This document shows positions 6,335-12,883 of a stretch of 14,130 nucleotides of DNA, piece by piece. Source of the stretch: Acidimicrobiaceae bacterium (GTDB lineage Bacteria; Actinomycetota; Acidimicrobiia; Acidimicrobiales; Palsa-688); assembly GCA_030838025.1 (NCBI GenBank), contig JAUTXM010000030.1, forward strand, positions 1-14,130, in the 5' to 3' direction. The notes under the pieces were generated by a model that saw only the letters and a list, made by a program, of their open reading frames with translations, searched no databases and was not told the DNA's origin. The position numbers and the translations under genes are program-made. The first letter of the stretch is position 1. The number at the start of each line of letters is the position of its first letter.

Positions 6335-7495
6335 TCACGGATCGCGCGAACCGATCGCACCCGCCGCTCGTAGCTTGTCGATGTCGGACTGGTCGAACCC
6401 CCATGCGCGGAGCACCTCGTCGGTGTCCTGCCCGGGTACCGGTGGCGGCCGGCCGATCGTACCGGGGGTCCGGCTGAATCGGGGCGCCGGCGCCGGCTGG
6501 ACCACTCCGGCCACCTCGGTGAAGGTCTGCCGGTAGGCGTTGTGGGGATGAAGGGGCGCCTCGCCAAGCCCAAGGACCGGAGCCACGCAGCCGTCGGTCC
6601 CCTCGAGCAGGGTGCACCACTCGTCCCGCGTCTTGGTGCGGAACACCGCTGCCAGGCGCTCCTTCATGGCCGGCCAGCTGGCCCGGTCGATCTGCTGCGG
6701 TACGTCGCCGTCCAGGCCGCAGAGCCGGATCAGCTCGGCGCAGAACCTCGGTTCGAGGGCGCCGACCGCGATGTGCCGACCGTCGGCGGTCTCGTACACC
6801 TCGTAGAACCAGGCGCCGCTGTCGAGCAGGTTGGTCCCGCGTTCGTCGCGCCACAGGCCGGCCGAGCGGAACCCGTGGATCATGGTGGCGAGCAACGCCG
6901 AGCCGTCCACCATGGCGGCATCGATGACCTGGCCCTGACCGGAGCGCCGTGCCTCCAGCAACCCGCACACCACACCGAAGGCGAGCATCATGCCTCCGCC
7001 GCCGAAGTCGGCGACCAGGTTGAGGGGCGGGACCGGCGCCTGGCCCTGGCGGCCGATGGCCGACAGGGTTCCCGACAGCGCCAGGTAGTTGATGTCGTGG
7101 CCGGGGAGGTGGGCCTTCGGCCCGTCCTGGCCCCAACCGGTCATGCGGCCGTACACCAGCCGGGGGTTGCGCTCGAGGCACGGCTGGGGCCCGATACCGA
7201 GCCGCTCCGCCACGCCGGGCCGGAAGCCCTCGACCAGCGCGTCGGCCTGCGCCACCAAGGTCAGGACCGTGGCCACGCCGTCGGGATGCTTGAGGTCGAC
7301 CGCGACCGAATGCCGGCCCCGGTTGAGCAGGTCCTGCGACGGGTCCCGGCCGGGGATCGCAGGCCCGTCGACCGCCGAAGGCCGGTCGATGCGGATCACC
7401 TCGGCCCCCATGTCGGCCAGCATCATGGCCCCGAACGGGGCCGGGCCGAGCCCCGCCAGTTCGATGATCCGGCACCCCGCCAAGGGCCCCGACAT
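6335..7495 (-). CDS. Alpha-methylacyl-CoA racemase / family III CoA-transferase (CaiB/BaiF)
   Basis: A 386-residue family III CoA-transferase superfamily member. The N-terminus has LAGCRIIELAGLGPAPF and ADMGAEVIRIDRP. The catalytic residues of mycobacterial methylacyl-CoA racemase (H126, D156, E241) align at a constant +7 offset as H133 (GHDINY), D163 (ADFGGGG) and E248 (GALEPRF). RMTGWGQDGP and YEVYETADGRHIAVGA support racemase over plain CoA-transfer. Racemases invert the C2 methyl centre of branched acyl-CoAs so that beta-oxidation can proceed. The ATG start at 7493-7495 is preceded by GGGGGAG; a longer frame to 7600 would run into the regulator gene. It lies 19 bases after the regulator stop and 7 before the deacetylase. 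No beta-oxidation genes are in view. Confidence 0.9.
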   Translation of the reverse strand: MSGPLAGCRIIELAGLGPAPFGAMMLADMGAEVIRIDRPSAVDGPAIPGRDPSQDLLNRGRHSVAVDLKHPDGVATVLTLVAQADALVEGFRPGVAERLGIGPQPCLERNPRLVYGRMTGWGQDGPKAHLPGHDINYLALSGTLSAIGRQGQAPVPPLNLVADFGGGGMMLAFGVVCGLLEARRSGQGQVIDAAMVDGSALLATMIHGFRSAGLWRDERGTNLLDSGAWFYEVYETADGRHIAVGALEPRFCAELIRLCGLDGDVPQQIDRASWPAMKERLAAVFRTKTRDEWCTLLEGTDGCVAPVLGLGEAPLHPHNAYRQTFTEVAGVVQPAPAPRFSRTPGTIGRPPPVPGQDTDEVLRAWGFDQSDIDKLRAAGAIGSRDP

Positions 7496-7514
7496 GGCCC
7501 GGCGCTCCCCCGCC

Positions 7515-8261
7515 TCAGGGCCCCGGAACGTCGCCGCCACCGGCGCCGTCGGGGCCGCCCGCGCCCGCGCCGCCCGAGGCGGTGTCACCCACGCCCGCAT
7601 CGCTCGCGCCCGTGTCTCGGCGCCGCACCCGGTAGGCGCAGTGATGCTCCCCCGATGCCATGTGCGACACCCGGTCGATCTGGGCGTCGGGCATCACGTC
7701 GCGGAGAAAACCGATCTCGCTCGAACACGCCTGGCCGTAGCGAAACGCCACCTCGAGAATGGCGCAGTTGTGCTCGACGATGCGCCATTCGCCGTCGTCT
7801 CCGCGCACGGTGTCGGCCAGGTAGCCGTCCTCGTCGAGGATCTTGGCCAGTTCCTCGACCCGCTCGTCGAACGACTTGCCCGCCAGCCGGACCTCGGCAC
7901 CCGCCACCCGGCGCTGGCGGCGCCGCTCGAACATCCGGTCAACCGTGCCCGGCCCTTCGGCGCCAGCGTATTCCAACAACTCGCACGTCAACTCGCCGTA
8001 AGACTTCGGAAACAGGTCTTCGGCCTTGCTGGTGACGGAGTAGACGTGTTTCGGGCGGCCGGCGCTCCCCCGCTGTTCCCGTATGGCGACCAAACCCTCG
8101 CCGAGCAACGCCGCCAGGTGCTGGCGGATGGCGCTCGGGGTGATTCCGAGCGACGACGCCAGCTCCTCCGCCCGGGCTTCGCCGCGCCGCTTGATGGTGA
8201 GCAGGATCGCCCGCCGGGTTGCCGGCTGCACCGGCGTCGTGGCAGTCGCAGGGGTGACCAC
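7515..8261 (-). CDS. SufR-like winged-helix transcriptional regulator with putative Fe-S cysteines
   Basis: A 248-residue regulator. Residues 15-80 are an ArsR/DeoR-type winged helix: recognition region ELASSLGITPSAIRQHLAAL (33-52) and wing GRPKHVYSVT (69-78). The C-terminal half carries C166 (EHNCAI), C179 (GQACSS) and C208 (HHCAYRV), a C-X12-C-X28-C pattern close to the three cluster ligands of the [4Fe-4S] repressor SufR. No suf genes are near, so this is a family resemblance, not proof of SufR function. Residues 213-248 are a Gly/Ala/Asp-rich tail, probably disordered. The GTG start (8259-8261) lacks a ribosome site but sits at the predicted transcription start, suggesting a leaderless mRNA. 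It heads the minus-strand run and faces the Rieske gene across a palindrome, so self-regulation is likely. Confidence 0.88.
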   Translation of the reverse strand: MVTPATATTPVQPATRRAILLTIKRRGEARAEELASSLGITPSAIRQHLAALLGEGLVAIREQRGSAGRPKHVYSVTSKAEDLFPKSYGELTCELLEYAGAEGPGTVDRMFERRRQRRVAGAEVRLAGKSFDERVEELAKILDEDGYLADTVRGDDGEWRIVEHNCAILEVAFRYGQACSSEIGFLRDVMPDAQIDRVSHMASGEHHCAYRVRRRDTGASDAGVGDTASGGAGAGGPDGAGGGDVPGP

Positions 8262-8268
8262 AGCGTCC

Positions 8269-8297
8269 AGACTAACTGATCAGCGGCAATAACAAGC
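8269..8297 (-). promoter_or_regulatory. Candidate leaderless promoter of the regulator operon
   Basis: On the minus strand TAGTCT (8274-8269) fits the actinobacterial -10 pattern TANNNT. It predicts transcription starting at about 8262, one base from the GTG start codon. The -35 region overlaps the left palindrome arm: GCTTGT with 17-bp spacing, or TTGTTA with 15-bp spacing. Position and lack of a ribosome site support it; the boxes themselves are weak. Confidence 0.45.
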
Positions 8298-8309
8298 TTT
8301 TACTTGTTA
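8290..8309. promoter_or_regulatory. Palindromic operator between regulator and Rieske genes
   Basis: TAACAAG (8290-8296) and CTTGTTA (8303-8309) form a perfect 7-bp inverted repeat with a 6-bp spacer. The N6 layout resembles the CAAC-N6-GTTG sites of cyanobacterial SufR. It is AT-rich in a GC-rich region and lies between divergent promoters, with its right arm covering the Rieske -35 box. Binding by the adjacent regulator is an inference. Confidence 0.68.
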
Positions 8310-8332
8310 AATCCGAACGTCGCCGTTACGAT
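8304..8332 (+). promoter_or_regulatory. Promoter of the Rieske gene, leaderless
   Basis: The -35 box TTGTTA (8304-8309), a 17-bp spacer and the -10 box TACGAT (8327-8332) predict transcription starting at 8339-8340, exactly at the ATG (8340). No ribosome site of normal spacing exists, which fits a leaderless transcript. The -35 box is almost identical with the right arm of the palindrome, so a bound regulator would block RNA polymerase. Confidence 0.62.
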
Positions 8333-8339
8333 CCCAGGT

Positions 8340-10082
8340 ATGGCCCTGATGCAAGGCGTTGACGCCGGTTCGGTCGAGGAACTTCAGTCCCGCGGGATGC
8401 TGGTGACCAAGGTCGGCAGCCACGGGGTCTGCGTGGTGTGGTACGGCGGCCGGGCCTACGCGGTCGACGATCGCTGCCCCCACCTGGGCTTCCCCTTGCA
8501 TCGCGGGACGGTCGAGGACGGTCTGCTCACGTGCCACTGGCACCATGCACGTTTCGACCTGTGCTCGGGCGGCACCCTTGACCCCTTCGCGGACGACGTC
8601 CGGGCCTACCCCGTCGAGATCCGCGACGGGCGGGTGTTGGTCCTGACCCCGCCCACCACCGACCCGACGCCGGCCCTGCTCGTCCGGCTCGACGAGGGGC
8701 TCGAACAGGGACTTACGCTGGTGACCGCCAAGGCGGTCCTCGGGTTGCTCGATGCGGGCGCACCGGCGGCCGAGGCCGTGCGCCGGGGCGTGGTGTTCGG
8801 CACGACCCACCGCCATGAAGGCTGGGGCGCGGGGCTCACGGTCCTGACCGCCATGGCCAACCTCCTCCCGCAACTGGCGCCGGCGGACCGCCCCCTCGCC
8901 TTGATACATGGGCTGGCGTTCCTGTCCCGGGACACCGCGGGTCATGCCGACCGGTTCCCTTTGGCGCCCCTGGCCACGAAGGCGGTGACCCCTGAGCGGC
9001 TGGCCTCGTGGTACCGGCGGTTCATCGACACCCGCACCGACGAGGCCGCGGAGCGGACCCTGGCCACCGCCATCGGCCTCGGAGCAGCGGATCGGGATAC
9101 GACCGAGCGGTTCATGTTCGCGGCCGCCACCGACCACGTGTTCCTCGACGGGGGGCACACGCTGGACTTCACCAACAAGGCGTTCGAGGCGTTGGAGCAC
9201 CTGGGATGGGACGCGGCGCCCGCGGTTCTCCCCGCCCTCGTGATGCAGACGGCGTCGGCCCGGCGGTCCGAGGAACTGGGGTCCTGGCGCCACCCCCACG
9301 ACCTGGCCGGGCTGGCCCGTTCCGCCTCGGACCGCTTGGCGTCCGAAGGTGACGTGCTGCTCAAGGGAGCCGGCGTTGCCGACGACGAGGTGGCCGCACT
9401 GGCATGGCGGATGCTTGGCCCGCAGTCCGGCGAGGACCCGGCGGAGGCGGTGGACAGCCTGCTCGAGGGTCTCCACGCCGGGTTCACGCCGGAACAGGCC
9501 GGGCGCGCCGTGGCGCTGGCCGCGGGGTTGCGGATCACCCGTTTCCACGTGCAGAACGACCACGGCGACTGGGATGTCGTCCATCACGGCTTCACCTACG
9601 CCAACGCCGTCCACCAGGCGTTGGTCCGTAACCCTTCGGTCGATTTGCTCCGGGGGGCGGTCCACGGGGTGCTGAAGGTCTTCCTGGACCGTTTCCTCAA
9701 CGTGCCTGCGGCCCGGCTGGCCCCCATCGGCCACCCCGACCTGGGCGACCTCGACGCGTGCTGGGAGGCGCAGGGGCAGGTGGACCGGGCCGGTGGCATC
9801 GTCTACGGCTGGTTGCTCGAACACGGTGATCCCGCTCCCGTGATCGCAGCCTTGGGTCACGCGCTGGTGGCCGAGGATGCCGAGTTCCATTGGTTCCAGA
9901 CCGTCGAGGCCGCGGCCCGCCAGGCGCAGGCCTGGCCCGATGGGTCAGAACCCCAGGCCCTGCTGCTCGCGGGGGCGGCCCGCTTCCTGGCTGCCCACAC
10001 GCCGACCAGGCGCGAACTCCCGCAACTGGTCCGCATCGCCACCCGCCTCCGGAGGGGCGACGACCTCTTCGAGGAGATGTAG
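8340..10082 (+). CDS. Rieske [2Fe-2S] protein fused to a large duplicated helical domain
   Basis: A 580-residue protein without signal peptide or membrane helix. Residues 10-105 form a Rieske ferredoxin-type domain with ligands C46, H48, C65 and H68 in CPHLG and CHWHH (C-X-H-X16-C-X2-H). The remaining 450 residues are predicted all-helical and not a Rieske oxygenase catalytic domain. They appear to hold two related lobes, about 157-315 and 406-560. Matching positions include H159/H408, W162/W411, the HG pairs at H190/H442, D265/D513 and H273/H517. Conserved His in each lobe could bind a metal or heme. The FTYANAVHQAL stretch is faintly like questin-oxidase-type proteins, an untested idea. The start is ATG 8340 at the predicted transcription start; an in-frame TTG at 8304 lies inside the operator and is rejected. 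An electron-transfer or oxygenase role is inferred. Confidence 0.88.
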   Translation: MALMQGVDAGSVEELQSRGMLVTKVGSHGVCVVWYGGRAYAVDDRCPHLGFPLHRGTVEDGLLTCHWHHARFDLCSGGTLDPFADDVRAYPVEIRDGRVLVLTPPTTDPTPALLVRLDEGLEQGLTLVTAKAVLGLLDAGAPAAEAVRRGVVFGTTHRHEGWGAGLTVLTAMANLLPQLAPADRPLALIHGLAFLSRDTAGHADRFPLAPLATKAVTPERLASWYRRFIDTRTDEAAERTLATAIGLGAADRDTTERFMFAAATDHVFLDGGHTLDFTNKAFEALEHLGWDAAPAVLPALVMQTASARRSEELGSWRHPHDLAGLARSASDRLASEGDVLLKGAGVADDEVAALAWRMLGPQSGEDPAEAVDSLLEGLHAGFTPEQAGRAVALAAGLRITRFHVQNDHGDWDVVHHGFTYANAVHQALVRNPSVDLLRGAVHGVLKVFLDRFLNVPAARLAPIGHPDLGDLDACWEAQGQVDRAGGIVYGWLLEHGDPAPVIAALGHALVAEDAEFHWFQTVEAAARQAQAWPDGSEPQALLLAGAARFLAAHTPTRRELPQLVRIATRLRRGDDLFEEM

Positions 10083-10086
10083 GGCC

Positions 10087-10134
10087 TTTTTCCTCGACAA
10101 ACCCACACCCCATGTGGGTTTGTCCAAGGAAAAA
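10087..10134. terminator. Strong bidirectional hairpin after the Rieske gene
   Basis: GACAAACCCACA (10096-10107) pairs perfectly with TGTGGGTTTGTC (10113-10124) around the loop CCCCA. The outer arms TTTTTCCT (10087-10094) and AGGAAAAA (10127-10134) extend the stem after a small internal mismatch. It begins 5 bases after the Rieske stop and ends about 44 bases from the end of livG, which converges. The T-run lies on the 5' arm, so neither strand has a canonical U-tract after the core stem. Confidence 0.85.
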
Positions 10135-10177
10135 CGGACGTCTGTCCGAAACAACGCCCAGATAGCCGGGCGACAGC

Positions 10178-10849
10178 TCACCTGAGCCGGCCGAAGGCCA
10201 GCGCCGGATGGCCGCGCAGGGAATCCGGCGGGCCTTCCGCCGCCACCCTCCCGCCATCGAGGATCACCACCCGATCGGCGAGTTCCCAGACCAGCGGCAG
10301 GTCGTGCTCCACCATCACCACGCCGGCACCGCTGGCCTCGGCCGCGGCCCGCAACAGCGACGCCATCGCCGGCACGTCAGCCGCCGCCAGTCCCGCCGAC
10401 GGCTCGTCCAGCAGCAGCACCTGCGGTCGCCGTCCCAGGACGCACGCAAGTTCCAGTCGCTTGCGCTCCCCGGTCGACAACTCCCCCACCAGCCGGTCCA
10501 AAACCGGCTCCAACCCTGTTCGCCCGTCGGCTCCCGACCCGGACAGGAGGAGGACGTCGCGTACCGGCATGGTCGGAAACAGCCGGGCGTCCTGAAACGT
10601 CCGGATCACGCCGAGCCGGGCCCTCCTCCCCGGACCCAGCCGCGTGAGTTCGCGGCCGCGCAACCACACCCGGCCACCCGCGGGCATCAGGTGGCCGGAC
10701 AGGCAGTCGAGCAGGGTCGTTTTTCCCGCCCCGTTGGCGCCGACCAGGCCCACGAACTCCCCGGCCTCGACGCACAGATCGATACCGTCGAGGCCCACGA
10801 CGCCGCCATAGCGAACGACCAACGCCTCGGCCCGCAGGAGCAGGGTCAC
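10178..10849 (-). CDS. livG: Branched-chain amino acid-type ABC transporter ATP-binding protein (LivG)
   Basis: A 223-residue ATPase of the LivG type. It shows Walker A GANGAGKTT (37-45), Q-loop Q86 in TFQDARLFP, signature LSTGERKRLE (124-133), Walker B VLLLDEP (144-150) and switch H182 in VEHDLP. TFQ and the VEHD switch mark LivG as opposed to LivF. Members usually have about 250 residues. Here the helical subdomain between TMPVRDVLL and GELSTGE has only about 20 residues, some 40 fewer than usual. ATP hydrolysis by LivG with LivF drives uptake through the LivHM permease at the inner membrane. The GTG start (10847-10849) has no clear ribosome site and lies 84 bases downstream of the permease gene, in GC-rich repetitive sequence. 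It is the last gene of the transporter operon. Confidence 0.88.
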   Translation of the reverse strand: MTLLLRAEALVVRYGGVVGLDGIDLCVEAGEFVGLVGANGAGKTTLLDCLSGHLMPAGGRVWLRGRELTRLGPGRRARLGVIRTFQDARLFPTMPVRDVLLLSGSGADGRTGLEPVLDRLVGELSTGERKRLELACVLGRRPQVLLLDEPSAGLAAADVPAMASLLRAAAEASGAGVVMVEHDLPLVWELADRVVILDGGRVAAEGPPDSLRGHPALAFGRLR

Positions 10850-10933
10850 GCCACGCTCACGCCACGCCGCCGCCCGGCCGCCGCCTCCACGACCCCACCA
10901 CCGACGCGGCAGCGGCCGCCGCCGTCACCGCCG

Positions 10934-12883
10934 TCACCGCCGCCGCCATCCCACGAAGAGCCCTGCGAGACCCTCCGGTGCCACCATGAGCACGACGAGC
11001 AGTCCCGCACCGGTCGTCGCCAGCCGCAACGCGACGCTGGTCGTGAGCTCGTTCACCCCGACGACGAGCGCGGCCGCCACCACCGCGCCCCACACCGACC
11101 CGAGCCCGCCGATGACGGCGATGGCGACGATTCGCAGGCTGTCCACCGCCCCGATCTGCAGCCCTGGCGACGCCACCGGAAAGTCGTTCACGGTCACGGA
11201 CTGCAAACCGTGCCCGTACACCGCTCCCGCAACCCCCGCCAGGAAGCCGGCCACGGCGAACGCCAACACCTTGGACCCCACGACGAACAGGCCGAAGGAC
11301 GCGGCCGCCGCTTCGTTGTCCCGCACCGCCACCATCGCCCGCCCGGCCGGCCCGCGCCGCAAGCGACCGGCGGCCCACGCCGCCGCGCCCAGCACGACCA
11401 TGGCGAACACGAAGTACGGCCGTTGCGCCGCCAAGTCGACGGGACCGACGATAGGCCTCGGCACCGTGACGCCCGACCCGAGCAGCCACGGCCGGGCCAG
11501 CAGCCAGCCCGCGGACACGAGCGCGAACCCGAGACTGGTGACCGCGAACACCGGCCCCGGCGCCCGCAGGGCCGGGACCCCCACGAGAATCGACGCCACG
11601 GCCCCACACATCCCGGCGCCGAGAAACGCCAGCCAGAACGGGAGTCCCGCCGAAACCGACAACTGGTACGAGACGGCCGCGCCAATCCCGAAAAAGGCCA
11701 CCTGCCCGAGCGACAACTGGCCGGCGACACCCACGATGAGCGTGGCCGAGATCGCCAGCGTGGCGTAGGAGGCGATCTCGGTCAGGGTCAACGCTTGGCT
11801 GTTGCTGGCCCACGCAACCCCGATGACCACCGCCGCCGCCAGCGCGGCCGGGCCCACCCAGCGCGGGCCCCCGGAGAAACGCACCGGCACCGCCAACCAC
11901 GGGCGCCCATCCGAGCCCCGCGACCCCGACCCCGAGCCCCGAAAGCCCAAGCCCCGCAAGCCCGAGCCCCGAAAGCCCGAGCCCCGCAAGCCCGAGCCTG
12001 AGCCGCGGCCGGGACGCCGCCACACGACCAGTGCCGCCCCGGCCGCGACCGCCAACAGCACGACCAGGGCCACACCGCCAGGCCAGTTGAACGCCACCAC
12101 CTGCTCGAGCACGCCGATGCCGACGCCGGCCGCCAACGCACGGGGCAGGTGCTCGAATCGCGCCACCATCGCCGCCGCCAGCGCCTCGAACAGCACCTCG
12201 GGACCCAACGCCTCGCTGCCCACGAGGGGCCGGCCCGCCAGCAGACAGATCACCACGACGGCCGCCAACGCCGAGGCCGCGGCCCACGCCAGGGCGGACA
12301 GGGCGCCCACGGGAACCCCCGCCAGCCGAGCCGCCTCGGGGTTGTCGCTGGCGGCGCCGATGGCGGCACCAAGACCAGTCCATCGCAACACCAGCGCCAG
12401 GACCAACGCCAGCCCGGGAACGAGCACCAGCAGCGCCACGTCAGCGCCGTGCAGCGTCACGCCTCGGGCCAGATCCAGCGTCACCCGCAATGGGACCGGG
12501 TAGCCGCTGCGGCGACTGATGCCCGCGATCGCCACCAGGCTGAGCGCCAGCAGCAGCTCTCCCACCCCCACCGTGGCGATCAGCACCGCGGCCGCCGAAC
12601 CCCGGCCGACGCGCCGGACGACGACCACCTCGACCAACGCACCGGTCAGCGCCGCCGCCCCCACCGCGATCACGGTGGCGGCAGCTACGGGCAGGCCGCC
12701 CGGCCCGACCAGCCACGCGCACAGGGCGGCAGCCGCGGCACCCAACTCGGCGTGGGCCAGATTGATGACCCGGCTGGCGCGGTAGACGAGGACCAGCCCG
12801 GCGGCCAACCCGCCGATCGCCAGGCCCGCAATCAGCCCGGCCACCGCGGTGCTCAGCGTGACGGTGACCAGGCCGAGGATCAC
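10934..12883 (-). CDS. Fused LivH-LivM permease of a branched-chain amino acid-type ABC transporter
   Basis: A 649-residue membrane protein joining two permeases that are normally separate. Residues 1-290 are LivH-like: YRASRVINLAHAELG (35-48) and the coupling region ASDNPEAARLAG (178-189). Residues 340-649 are LivM-like: VAGQLSLGQVAFFGIGA (386-402), VRDNEAAAASFG (520-531) and IGGLGSVWGAVV (591-602). Between them lies a Gly/Arg/Ser linker (about 291-327) of repeated RGSG[L/F] units. Together the halves form the inner-membrane channel for leucine-like amino acids, amides or related solutes; the substrate is unknown. The start is GTG 12881-12883, sharing GTGA with the LivF stop, so translation is coupled. 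A longer frame to 12979 would sit inside livF and is rejected. The frame is open throughout, so this is a real fusion unless assembly removed a stop. Confidence 0.9.
   Translation of the reverse strand: MILGLVTVTLSTAVAGLIAGLAIGGLAAGLVLVYRASRVINLAHAELGAAAAALCAWLVGPGGLPVAAATVIAVGAAALTGALVEVVVVRRVGRGSAAAVLIATVGVGELLLALSLVAIAGISRRSGYPVPLRVTLDLARGVTLHGADVALLVLVPGLALVLALVLRWTGLGAAIGAASDNPEAARLAGVPVGALSALAWAAASALAAVVVICLLAGRPLVGSEALGPEVLFEALAAAMVARFEHLPRALAAGVGIGVLEQVVAFNWPGGVALVVLLAVAAGAALVVWRRPGRGSGSGLRGSGFRGSGLRGLGFRGSGSGSRGSDGRPWLAVPVRFSGGPRWVGPAALAAAVVIGVAWASNSQALTLTEIASYATLAISATLIVGVAGQLSLGQVAFFGIGAAVSYQLSVSAGLPFWLAFLGAGMCGAVASILVGVPALRAPGPVFAVTSLGFALVSAGWLLARPWLLGSGVTVPRPIVGPVDLAAQRPYFVFAMVVLGAAAWAAGRLRRGPAGRAMVAVRDNEAAAASFGLFVVGSKVLAFAVAGFLAGVAGAVYGHGLQSVTVNDFPVASPGLQIGAVDSLRIVAIAVIGGLGSVWGAVVAAALVVGVNELTTSVALRLATTGAGLLVVLMVAPEGLAGLFVGWRRR
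11931..12005 (-). repeat. 15-bp tandem repeat encoding the LivH-LivM linker
   Basis: On the plus strand five 15-bp units lie end to end. Units at 11931, 11946, 11961 and 11976 are CCCGAGCCCCGAAAG-like, alternating GAAAG and GCAAG endings; the fifth at 11991 is degenerate. The alternation makes a 30-bp higher-order unit present twice with one difference. Every unit is a multiple of three, so copy-number change would alter linker length without frameshift. Confidence 0.85.

Noticed and set aside
6328..6573. N-terminal extension of the deacetylase to 6573
   Set aside because: The extra residues are Arg/Pro/Ser-rich and lie inside the racemase gene; the HAHPDDE motif starts normally just after GTG 6327.
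7496..7600. N-terminal extension of the racemase to 7600
   Set aside because: It would overlap the regulator gene with an Ala/Arg-rich leader; ATG 7495 has a good ribosome site and the usual family N-terminus.
8304..8339. Upstream TTG start for the Rieske gene at 8304
   Set aside because: It lies in the -35 box and operator; the ATG at 8340 coincides with the predicted transcription start.
8307..9890. Long open frame (527 codons) on the minus strand across the Rieske gene
   Set aside because: Low-complexity Arg/Gly/Val translation, no ribosome site or domain; the plus frame has intact Rieske motifs.
11931..12005. Tandem repeat considered as a CRISPR-like array
   Set aside because: Units are contiguous without spacers, in frame and inside a coding linker.
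10857..12383. 508-codon minus-strand frame overlapping the fused permease
   Set aside because: Gly/Arg-rich translation in a different frame of the same strand; the permease frame carries the LivH and LivM motifs.
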